Origin: JANYCO01 sp035535995
GTDB lineage: Bacteria; Bacteroidota; Bacteroidia; Cytophagales; Cytophagaceae
DNA length: 64,000 bases
Direction of reading: 5' to 3'
NCBI GenBank assembly: GCA_035535995.1
Contig: DATLOZ010000013.1
Span: forward strand, 62,001-126,000
In this document: positions 16,733-24,465 of the stretch, one piece after another
Numbering within the stretch: the stretch's first letter is position 1
Layout of the letters: every line of letters begins with the position of its first letter
Translations under genes and position numbers: made by a program
The notes under the pieces: generated by a model
Databases searched by the model: none
What the model saw: only the letters and a program-made list of their open reading frames with translations
What the model was told of the DNA's origin: nothing

Positions 16733-17958
16733 AGAATCGTTTTCTCAATAATATCACAACACTCATGCAACTGATCTTCGTTGATGATCAGCGGAGGAGC
16801 GAAGCGAATGATATCGCCGTGCGTAGGTTTGGCGAGCAAACCGTTTTTCATTAGGTTCACACATACATCCCAGGCAGTACGGCCGTCGTTGGTAGGTTTG
16901 ATGACGATGGCGTTCAGCAAGCCTTTTCCTCTTACCAGGGTGACATGTTCTGTTTTTGCTTTAAGCGCATTCATACGGCTACGGAAAAGTTCTCCCATGC
17001 GTGCCGCATTTTCGATCAGTTTTTCATCCCTGATCACCGACAGCGAAGCGATAGCCACAGCCGCCGCGATTGGGTTTCCACCGAAGGTAGAACCATGTTC
17101 TCCTGGTTTGATGGTAAGCATGATCTCGTCGCGGGTCAGCACAGCGGATACCGGGTAAGTACCGCCGGATAAGGCTTTGCCGAGGATCAGCATATCTGGT
17201 TTTACTTCTTCATAATCGGAAGCCAGTAATTTTCCTGTGCGGCCGATACCGGTCTGGATCTCATCCATCATCAGGATCACGTTATATTTTTTGCAAAGCT
17301 CTTCTGCTTTTTTCAGATAACCGCTGCCTGGCACATATACGCCAGCCTCGCCCTGGATCGGCTCTACCCAGAAGCCACATACGTTTGGATTCTTAAGCGC
17401 GGTTTCCAATGCATCTACATCATCGTACGGAATGATCTGGTAGCCTGGCATAAAAGGACCGAAATTCGTTCTGGAGTCCGGGTCAGTAGAGGCAGAGATA
17501 ATTCCAGTGGTGCGTCCGTGGAAATTTCTTTCCACTGCCACGATCACTGCCTGGTCGGTAGGAATTCCTTTTTTTGTATAGCCCCATTTGCGGGCAAGTT
17601 TGATCGCTGTCTCGTTGGCTTCAGCGCCGGAGTTCATCATCAATACTTTATCGTATCCGAAATATTCGCAGATAAATTTTTCAGCTTCCCCCAAACGATT
17701 GTTGTAAAAAGCTCTTGAAGTAAGGGTAAGCGTCTTAGCCTGTTCGACCATGGCATTGATAATTTTGGGATGACAATGTCCTTGGTTCACGGCACTATAA
17801 GCCGATAAAAAGTCAAAATATTTTTTTCCTTCTACATCCCAAACATGTACGCCTTCGCCTTTGGCAAGCACTACTGGTAGGGGATGATAGTTATGTGCGC
17901 CAAAACGGTCTTCCAGTTCTATTGCTTTCGAGGTCGCACTTACGGTATTTTGTATCAT
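16723..17958 (-). CDS. rocD: Ornithine--oxo-acid aminotransferase
   Basis: A 411-residue class-III PLP aminotransferase that interconverts ornithine and glutamate semialdehyde. The N-terminus LEDRFGAHNYHPLPVVLAKG and FDFLSAYSAVNQGHCHPKI are typical of ornithine aminotransferase rather than acetylornithine or GABA aminotransferases. PLP motifs: MNSGAEANETAIKLARKWG, MMDEIQTGIGRTGK, and the Schiff-base lysine in LILGKALSGG. Length is normal. It is monocistronic; the C-terminal ILEF and stop fall in a family-2 repeat. Confidence 0.93.
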   Translation of the reverse strand: MIQNTVSATSKAIELEDRFGAHNYHPLPVVLAKGEGVHVWDVEGKKYFDFLSAYSAVNQGHCHPKIINAMVEQAKTLTLTSRAFYNNRLGEAEKFICEYFGYDKVLMMNSGAEANETAIKLARKWGYTKKGIPTDQAVIVAVERNFHGRTTGIISASTDPDSRTNFGPFMPGYQIIPYDDVDALETALKNPNVCGFWVEPIQGEAGVYVPGSGYLKKAEELCKKYNVILMMDEIQTGIGRTGKLLASDYEEVKPDMLILGKALSGGTYPVSAVLTRDEIMLTIKPGEHGSTFGGNPIAAAVAIASLSVIRDEKLIENAARMGELFRSRMNALKAKTEHVTLVRGKGLLNAIVIKPTNDGRTAWDVCVNLMKNGLLAKPTHGDIIRFAPPLIINEDQLHECCDIIEKTILEF

Positions 17959-18308
17959 CCTTGTAAAATTTAAAATTATCGGCTTGCAAATTAGTAAAAA
18001 CCTACCAGTATTGATGCATTTTGTAGGTATTTAGCGTATAAATCAACGATTACAAGCCAGATAAGGCCTTCAAAGGGTAAAATTATTTGAATTCTCATAT
18101 CCCCCTTCTCAACATTTTTTTTTATCTTTAGCTGATCAAAACAGGATATAAATATTCTTGGAAGGGAAGAAATTAAACAGACAATTTGCTCTGATCGGAT
18201 AGAATTTTTCAAAGGGTGCGAAAATGAGGGATTCGCGATTTGACCACAACAATTATCGATGTGCTTGCCTTCGTCTAAAACTGAAAACTACCGCGCAGAA
18301 TTAGTATT
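17959..18308. other. Gene-free divergent spacer (rocD / cmk)
   Basis: These 350 bases carry the divergent promoters but I cannot assign a convincing promoter pair. The only open frame (minus, 17991-18212) has no family resemblance. CCTACCAG..ATGCATTTTGTAGG near 18001-18027 is a short imperfect inverted repeat. Confidence 0.4.
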
Positions 18309-19013
18309 ATGAGAAAAATTATTATAGCACTGGATGGTTATTCCGCTTGCGGAAAAAGTACTACTGCTAAGCAGGTAGCTTCACGTCTGGGCTATAGCTA
18401 TATCGACACAGGTGCTATGTACAGAGCCACTGCTTTGTATTTTCACGATCACTATGTAAGCACTACCAATCCTACTGCGGTACATAAAGCGTTGGAGGAA
18501 ATCCACGTCACCTTTCATTTCAACGATAAACTTCAGCGAAGTGAAACTTATCTGAATGGATTGAATGTTGAAGAAGAGATCCGTAAAATGTATATCTCCA
18601 ACATGGTGAGCGAAGTGAGCGCTATTCCGGATGTACGAAAACATATGGTTGTCCTACAACGAAAAATGGGCAAACAAAAAGGAGTAGTAATGGATGGCCG
18701 TGATATCGGTACACAAGTATTTCCGGAGGCAGAGCTGAAGATCTTTATGACTGCCGATATGGAAGTAAGAGCTGCTCGCCGTCAGGTTGAACTGCTGGAG
18801 AAAAAACAAGTGGTAGACCTGGACGAAGTATTAGAAAATCTCCGTAAACGTGACTTCATCGATACTACCCGCGAAGAAGGCCCGCTGCGCAAAGCAGAAG
18901 ACGCTTACGAAGTAGATACTACTTATATTACGGTAGAAGAACAGGTCGATTATATCCTGAACCTGGCTACAACAAAAATTATTGAAAATTTACATACTGT
19001 ATCCGATATATGA
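18309..19013 (+). CDS. cmk: Cytidylate kinase
   Basis: A 234-residue CMP/dCMP kinase. The P-loop GYSACGKST is at residues 10-18 and YIDTGAMYRATALYF follows; MDGRDIGTQVFPEAELKIFMTA and the lid region RAARRQVELL, RDFIDTTREEGPLRKAEDA are diagnostic. Length is slightly above the enterobacterial enzyme. It overlaps ispH by four bases (ATGA), so the two are translationally coupled, with the DUF502 gene 12 bases after ispH. Confidence 0.95.
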   Translation: MRKIIIALDGYSACGKSTTAKQVASRLGYSYIDTGAMYRATALYFHDHYVSTTNPTAVHKALEEIHVTFHFNDKLQRSETYLNGLNVEEEIRKMYISNMVSEVSAIPDVRKHMVVLQRKMGKQKGVVMDGRDIGTQVFPEAELKIFMTADMEVRAARRQVELLEKKQVVDLDEVLENLRKRDFIDTTREEGPLRKAEDAYEVDTTYITVEEQVDYILNLATTKIIENLHTVSDI

Positions 19014-19897
19014 ACATAGCGATCGATAAGAATTCCGGATATTGTTTCGGTGTTGAGTTTGCCATCCAGATGGCAGAAGATGAAATGAATAGTGGTGAAA
19101 CACTGTATTGCCTGGGAGATATCGTGCACAACAGCATGGAAGTAGAGCGGCTCACAAAAAAAGGATTGAAGATCATCGACAAAGACGATCTGAAAACCTT
19201 GCGCGATTGCAAAGTGCTGATCCGCGCACACGGTGAGCCTCCGGAAACATATGCCATGGCGCTTGCCAATAACATCGAACTCATCGATGCTTCCTGCCCG
19301 GTAGTACTTAAACTGCAAAATCGCGTGAAACATGCCTTCGACGAAATGGAAGGTAAAGAAGGTCAGATCGTCATCTACGGACAGGTAGGACATGCAGAAG
19401 TAGTAGGACTTACAGGCCAGACGCAAGACAAAGCCATCATCGTGACTACCGAAAACGACCTGGATAAAATCGATTTCTCAAGACCTGTTACGTTGTTTAG
19501 CCAGACAACAAAAAGCACTCAAGGTTTTTACCATATCAAAGCGCTGATCGAAGAAAGGATCCGCAACGCGGGAAAAGACCACCTTACCGAATTTGATGCC
19601 AACGATAGTATTTGCCGCCAGGTTTCCAACCGTGAACCACAGTTGCAGAAATTTGCGATGGAACATAATGTGATCGTTTTTGTAAGCGGTAAAAAAAGTT
19701 CTAATGGGAAAGCGCTTTTCGGTGTTTGTAAAAGCCAGAACGAACGAAGCTACTTTGTAGAAAATGAACAGGAGGTAGATGCTACCTGGTTCAAACAAGG
19801 TGATTCAGTAGGCATCTGCGGTGCTACTTCCACTCCGATGTGGCTGATGGAAAACGTTGCTTCCAGAATAGACTCATTTCAATTGTCATCTCTCTAA
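19010..19897 (+). CDS. ispH: 4-hydroxy-3-methylbut-2-enyl diphosphate reductase
   Basis: A 295-residue iron-sulfur enzyme catalysing the last MEP pathway step to IPP and DMAPP. The three cluster Cys are visible: GYCFGV (Cys12), DASCPVV (about residue 95) and DSICRQVSNRE (about residue 202). GDIVHN, RAHGEPPE, YGQVGHAEVVGLTGQ and SSNGKALFGVC fit the family, with the last region carrying the usual SSNxxxL substrate motif. It is coupled to cmk by a four-base overlap. Confidence 0.95.
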   Translation: MNIAIDKNSGYCFGVEFAIQMAEDEMNSGETLYCLGDIVHNSMEVERLTKKGLKIIDKDDLKTLRDCKVLIRAHGEPPETYAMALANNIELIDASCPVVLKLQNRVKHAFDEMEGKEGQIVIYGQVGHAEVVGLTGQTQDKAIIVTTENDLDKIDFSRPVTLFSQTTKSTQGFYHIKALIEERIRNAGKDHLTEFDANDSICRQVSNREPQLQKFAMEHNVIVFVSGKKSSNGKALFGVCKSQNERSYFVENEQEVDATWFKQGDSVGICGATSTPMWLMENVASRIDSFQLSSL

Positions 19898-19909
19898 CAA
19901 TTCGTTTCG

Positions 19910-20503
19910 ATGAAATACATACTCAGGTATTTTCTACAGGGACTTCTGTTGGTGATCCCTGCTTGCTTCACCCTCTATCTCATTGTTTCGCTCATTCTTT
20001 GGATCGATAAGATCCTGCCCCGTTTGTTTGAAATTGAATTATTCCCGGGCGCAGGTATCCTCATCATTCTCACCTTCATCACGCTCATGGGTTTGATCGG
20101 CTCGTCGATCATTGCCAGACCGGCGTTTAATTTTATGGAGTACTACATGTACAAAATCCCGCTCATCAATTTGATCTATTCTTCGACCAAAGATGTTATC
20201 GGCGCTTTTGTGGGTGATAAAAAGAAATTCAATCGCCCGGTACTTGTAAAGCTCCATAAAGACGAAGAAATTTTTCGCATAGGATTTATTACGCGCGAAA
20301 GTTTGGATACACTAAATATTCGGGATATGATCGCTGTGTATTTCCCCGATTCATATGGCTTCACAGGAAATCTCTACGTGGTTTCCAAAAGTTCTATCAG
20401 AGAAATAGACGCACCTAGTGCGGAAGTGATGAAGCTAATTGTTTCTGGAGGCGTCTCAGGAGCATTGCCGGAGAAGGATGCGGACGAAGAAAAAGAAATG
20501 TAA
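19910..20503 (+). CDS. DUF502 family membrane protein
   Basis: A 197-residue protein with two N-terminal membrane helices (about 5-30 and 45-70) and a soluble domain ending DEEKEM. The pattern LRYFLQGLLLVIPACFTLYLI, IPLINLIYSSTKDV and VAVYFPDSYGFTG-like segments match DUF502, a family whose function is unknown. It is the third gene of the cmk-ispH operon and is followed at once by a family-1 repeat. Confidence 0.85.
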   Translation: MKYILRYFLQGLLLVIPACFTLYLIVSLILWIDKILPRLFEIELFPGAGILIILTFITLMGLIGSSIIARPAFNFMEYYMYKIPLINLIYSSTKDVIGAFVGDKKKFNRPVLVKLHKDEEIFRIGFITRESLDTLNIRDMIAVYFPDSYGFTGNLYVVSKSSIREIDAPSAEVMKLIVSGGVSGALPEKDADEEKEM

Positions 20504-20506
20504 TTT

Positions 20507-20596
20507 TGGATACCGGATGCCAGATACCGGATACCAAATAAAAACTATTCAATACTACGATTCATCAGGCATCCGGTATCTGGCATCGGTATCCAA
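20507..20596. repeat. Interspersed inverted repeat, family 1
   Basis: The best-paired copy: GGATACCGGATGCCAGATACC at the left end and the complementary CATCCGGTATCTGGCATCGG at the right, with an AT-rich centre. It lies between the DUF502 and M16 genes, 12 bases before the M16 start. Confidence 0.8.
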
Positions 20597-20608
20597 TGGG
20601 ATCAGGTG

Positions 20609-21868
20609 ATGAAACTCACTGATCCGTTTTCAATGGACAACATTCACATACATACCTTTCCAAACGGAATTACCATCGTACACCGCGAGGTGACGCACAC
20701 ACGCGTATTGCACTGCGGATTTGTGCTCGACATAGGAAGTCGTGACGAAGCAGAACCGCAGGAAGGCCTGGCCCATTTCTGGGAACATATGGCCTTTAAA
20801 GGTACCTCCAAACGAAAATCTTTTCATATCATCAATCGCCTGGAAGCAGTAGGTGGAGAGCTGAACGCATATACTACAAAAGAAAAGATCTGGTTTCATG
20901 CTTCTGTATTAGACCAACATTTCGAGCGCGCCCTGGAGTTGCTCAAAGACATCACATTCAATTCCGTTTTTCCTGAAAAGGAAATCGAAAAAGAAAAAAA
21001 TGTGATCCTGGAAGAAATGTCGATGTACCTGGACTCTCCGGAAGACGCGATACAAGACGACTTTGAAGCGCTCCTGTTTCGTGAACATCCTCTGGCGCAC
21101 AATATTCTTGGTACCCAAAAATCTGTAAGTTCTTTTCGCCAGAAAAATTTTAAAGAATTTCTTCGCGAAAATATGGACAATGAAAGATTGATCTTTTCTT
21201 CCATTGGAAATATTCCTTTTGCAAAAATTAAACAAGCCTGTGAAAAACATCTTTCCGAAATACCGGTTCACAAAAGCAAAAAGAAACGCTCCCGTATTTC
21301 AGAAATGAAATCGCTTTCAGAAGTAGTATTAAAACCTATCTCACAAGCGCATTGCATGATGGGGCGAGCGGGCTATTCTGTAAAAGACAAAAAAAGAGTA
21401 CCGCTCTTCATGCTTACCAACCTGCTTGGTGGTCCTGCGATGACCTCACGCCTCAATATGACGCTGCGCGAGCGGAAAGGCCTTGTCTACAGCATCGACG
21501 CCAGCTATACGCCGCTTACCGATACAGGATTGTTCAGCATTTATTTTGGTACGGAAAAAAAACAAGTAGAACACAGTTTGGAATTGATCCGCAAAGAATT
21601 TAAACTTCTTCGCGATACCAAACTTGGCGATGTGCAGCTGCACAGCCTCAAAGAGCAGATCAAAGGACAACTGGCGATTGCAGAAGAAAATAATATTAAT
21701 TTCATGCAAATGATGGGCCGTAGCCTGCTGGACAGCGGCAAGATCGAAAGCCTGGAAGAAGTAATAAGGTCTGTGGAAGAAGTCTCCGCAGAAACGCTGC
21801 GTAACCTGGCCAATGAATTTCTGAAAGAAAGCAAGTTTACAAGTCTTACCTTTTTACCGGAACTGTAA
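20609..21868 (+). CDS. M16-family zinc peptidase
   Basis: A 419-residue M16 peptidase with intact HFWEH near residue 57 and the downstream acidic stretch VILEEMSMYLDSPED. The C-terminal half contains HCMMGRAGYSV, LLGGPAMTSRLN and LRERKGLVYSI, typical of the mitochondrial-processing-peptidase-like group. No signal peptide. The start is the ATG directly after a GTG; a later ATG (MDNIHIHTFPNG, 20633) is also possible. It differs clearly from the M16 protein at 5136, so it is not a recent duplicate. Confidence 0.88.
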   Translation: MKLTDPFSMDNIHIHTFPNGITIVHREVTHTRVLHCGFVLDIGSRDEAEPQEGLAHFWEHMAFKGTSKRKSFHIINRLEAVGGELNAYTTKEKIWFHASVLDQHFERALELLKDITFNSVFPEKEIEKEKNVILEEMSMYLDSPEDAIQDDFEALLFREHPLAHNILGTQKSVSSFRQKNFKEFLRENMDNERLIFSSIGNIPFAKIKQACEKHLSEIPVHKSKKKRSRISEMKSLSEVVLKPISQAHCMMGRAGYSVKDKKRVPLFMLTNLLGGPAMTSRLNMTLRERKGLVYSIDASYTPLTDTGLFSIYFGTEKKQVEHSLELIRKEFKLLRDTKLGDVQLHSLKEQIKGQLAIAEENNINFMQMMGRSLLDSGKIESLEEVIRSVEEVSAETLRNLANEFLKESKFTSLTFLPEL

Positions 21869-21873
21869 TTTTG

Positions 21874-21990
21874 GTTATGGATTATGAGTTATGAATATTG
21901 AATTAATTTTTATAAATCATAATTCATCCAAATGCCGCTGTAAATGAAAGGTAGACAAGCACTCATAACTTAATTCATAACTCACAATTT
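21874..21990. repeat. Interspersed inverted repeat, family 2
   Basis: GGATTATGAGTTATGAATATTG arm near 21878-21900, and complementary CATAATTCAT and CATAACTTAATTCATAACTC words at 21918-21927 and 21964-21983. It fills the spacer between the M16 and O-methyltransferase genes. Confidence 0.7.
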
Positions 21991-21995
21991 GAAAA

Positions 21996-22640
21996 ATGGA
22001 ATTCCTCCCTCCCGATATAGATCAATACGCAGAAGACCATACACAAGAAGAACCTGCTTTATTGAAAAAAATAAACCGCGATACGCATGCGCGCGTTCTC
22101 ATGCCGCGTATGCTTTCAGGTAATCTGCAAGGCAGGGTGCTGGCGGCTTTCAGCCAGATGATGCGCCCGAAACGGATTTTGGAGATTGGTACATTCACCG
22201 GGTATTCCGCGCTTTGTCTGGCAGAAGGATTGACGGCCGATGGAAAACTTATTACCATGGATATCAATGAAGAGCTGGAGACCACAGTGCGCAGCTATTT
22301 CAAAGAGGCAGGAATGGAAGGGAAGATCGATTACCGTATTGGAAATGCGATGGAGCTTATTCCTGGCATCAATGAAGTGTTTGACCTTGTTTTTATAGAC
22401 GCTGATAAGATCAATTATTTAAACTACTATCAGCTCATTTTTGACAAAGTAAGACAAGGCGGTTTTATCATTGCCGACAACGTACTTTGGAGCGGGAAAG
22501 TAGTGCAGAAGGATGGAAAAAAGCCCGACAAGGATACGCAGGCCCTGCTTGATTTCAACGATTTTGTGCATCAGGACAGCCGTGTAGAGAATGTTTTACT
22601 GCCAGTGCGCGACGGGTTAATGATTTTGAGAAAAAAGTAG
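21996..22640 (+). CDS. Class I SAM-dependent O-methyltransferase
   Basis: A 214-residue methyltransferase of the catechol O-methyltransferase-like (methyltransferase 3) family. SAM motif LEIGTFTGYSALCLAEGL (residues about 63-80); the metal-binding acidic residues are in VFIDADKINYLNYY and IIADNVLWSGKV. Members act on catechols, caffeoyl-CoA or tRNA hydroxyuridine (TrmR type). The TrmR-like reading is plausible for a housekeeping locus but cannot be settled from motifs. Confidence 0.85.
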   Translation: MEFLPPDIDQYAEDHTQEEPALLKKINRDTHARVLMPRMLSGNLQGRVLAAFSQMMRPKRILEIGTFTGYSALCLAEGLTADGKLITMDINEELETTVRSYFKEAGMEGKIDYRIGNAMELIPGINEVFDLVFIDADKINYLNYYQLIFDKVRQGGFIIADNVLWSGKVVQKDGKKPDKDTQALLDFNDFVHQDSRVENVLLPVRDGLMILRKK

Positions 22641-22686
22641 TAAATTAGGAACTGAAAACTCAGTGATACTTACTTCCTCTTAATTG

Positions 22687-24462
22687 ATGATAGCAAAATT
22701 AAGATTCATATTTCTCTTTCTTCTTTTTGGAACTACACTTTTCGCTCAACAAGTACCCGTGATCGAAGTGCCTGATGAAATTGAATTTGCAGGCATGCAG
22801 CTTGTACTTACCAAAGAAGCAAAAGAAATTTTGCAAAAAGACATCGCGCTCATTTCACAAAGTAAAAAGTTTTATCAAACAAAGGTAAACCGTTCAAATC
22901 TTTATTTCCCTCTGATCGAAAAAGTATTCGAAGAAGAATCTTTTCCCAAAGATTTTAAATTTCTCGCTTTGCAGGAAAGTAGTCTCATCTGTGATGCTGT
23001 CTCAAAGTCGAATGCGGTGGGCTATTGGCAATTTAAAAAAGAAAGTGCTGTAGAAGTTGGGTTGCGCGTAGACGATAGAATAGACGAACGAATGAATATC
23101 GTCTCTTCCTCGAGAGGAGCAACACGTTATCTCAAAAGAAACAACCAACTTTTTGATAATTGGATTTATGCTTTGCTTTCCTACAACCTTGGATTGGGTG
23201 GTGCAAAATCCACTATCAATACTAACAATATTGGCGCACGCAAAATGACTCTTGATGAAAATACACATTGGTATGTCATCCGTTTTCTTGCTCATAAACT
23301 TGCCTTCCAGCATGCAATAGGCAATGCGGCTTCCGTGGATTCCGTATTGGTACCTTATATCAATGGTGGAGGTAAGACAATTGATGAAATTGCTAAAGAA
23401 TTTAATTTAGATCCTGAAAGAACAGCTTCTTATAACAAATGGCTCAAATGGGGGACAGTGCCAACAGACAAAATCTACACGGTGATCTTACCGATGCCGA
23501 TCGCACAGGCCAATAAATTTGTACAACCAGATCCTGCGGATGAAAAAACAATCACTTACAAGAAAGAAAAATTCGCAACTGTAGCAGATGTAAATGTGCT
23601 CAACGCGTCTGGTGCTATTGTTTATACCTACGTCATCAACGGTGTAGAAGCCATCCTGGCTCGCAACGGCGATCATATTGTAAGCCTGGCTACGAAAGGA
23701 AAAATTTCCAAAGATGAATTTTTACGATACAACGAACTACGTTCTTTCGATGATGTGATCCCGGGGAAAATTTATTATCTGAAACATAAGAAAAATAAAG
23801 CCATGGTAATGTTTCATACAGTGCAATACAACGAAACACTTTGGGATATCGCGCAAAACTATGGAATGAAATCGGAAGTGATCCGCGAAAAGAACAGGAT
23901 GGACGAAAACGAAGCGATTACTCCGGGGCGAGTGCTGTGGCTTCGTTCAAAGAGACCTAAGAACAGACCTGTGGAATACAAGGCCGTAGAACCTGCAAAA
24001 CCAATCATTAAGGAAACTCCGCCCCCTCCTGTAGTGATCGACAGCGCTTCGTTGAAACCTAAAACACAAGAGCTGAAACCTACCGATAATATCTTTCAGC
24101 ATTACGATACTAAAGTAAAGCCGTTTGTGATCGATTCTACTCAATACAGTTATACTTTCCACGAAGTGATTACAGGAGAAACGCTTTTCGGTATTTCTAA
24201 AAAATACCAGGTCACTACCGACAGCCTGATGCGTTGGAACAACCTGGAAGGATATACCATTAAGCTGGGCCAGATGATGGTAGTAGGATACAAATCGAAA
24301 GATCCTGAACCGATGACATATACTGTAATGACGGGAGATACGTTTTATAAGATCGCACATCAGTACAATGTTACTGTGGGAGAATTGCAACAGTGGAATA
24401 ATAAGACTGATATGAACTTAAAAGTAGGCGAAAAACTTTTTATTAAAAAAAATCAACATTAG
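22687..24462 (+). CDS. Lytic murein transglycosylase with three LysM domains
   Basis: A 591-residue MltD-like enzyme that cleaves peptidoglycan glycan strands. Signal peptide (RFIFLFLLFGTTLFAQQ), a helical region, and an SLT domain with catalytic Glu in FLALQESSLICDAVSKSNAVGYWQF. Three LysM repeats follow: about 375-420 (YNETLWDIAQNYG), about 490-535 (TGETLFGISKKYQ) and about 545-591 (TGDTFYKIAHQYN). It ends four bases before the histidine kinase gene. The ATG one codon after a TTG is taken as start. Confidence 0.9.
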   Translation: MIAKLRFIFLFLLFGTTLFAQQVPVIEVPDEIEFAGMQLVLTKEAKEILQKDIALISQSKKFYQTKVNRSNLYFPLIEKVFEEESFPKDFKFLALQESSLICDAVSKSNAVGYWQFKKESAVEVGLRVDDRIDERMNIVSSSRGATRYLKRNNQLFDNWIYALLSYNLGLGGAKSTINTNNIGARKMTLDENTHWYVIRFLAHKLAFQHAIGNAASVDSVLVPYINGGGKTIDEIAKEFNLDPERTASYNKWLKWGTVPTDKIYTVILPMPIAQANKFVQPDPADEKTITYKKEKFATVADVNVLNASGAIVYTYVINGVEAILARNGDHIVSLATKGKISKDEFLRYNELRSFDDVIPGKIYYLKHKKNKAMVMFHTVQYNETLWDIAQNYGMKSEVIREKNRMDENEAITPGRVLWLRSKRPKNRPVEYKAVEPAKPIIKETPPPPVVIDSASLKPKTQELKPTDNIFQHYDTKVKPFVIDSTQYSYTFHEVITGETLFGISKKYQVTTDSLMRWNNLEGYTIKLGQMMVVGYKSKDPEPMTYTVMTGDTFYKIAHQYNVTVGELQQWNNKTDMNLKVGEKLFIKKNQH

Positions 24463-24465
24463 CGA

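Noticed and set aside
17991..18212. 73-codon minus-strand frame
   Set aside because: No family, odd composition and located where promoters for rocD and cmk must lie.
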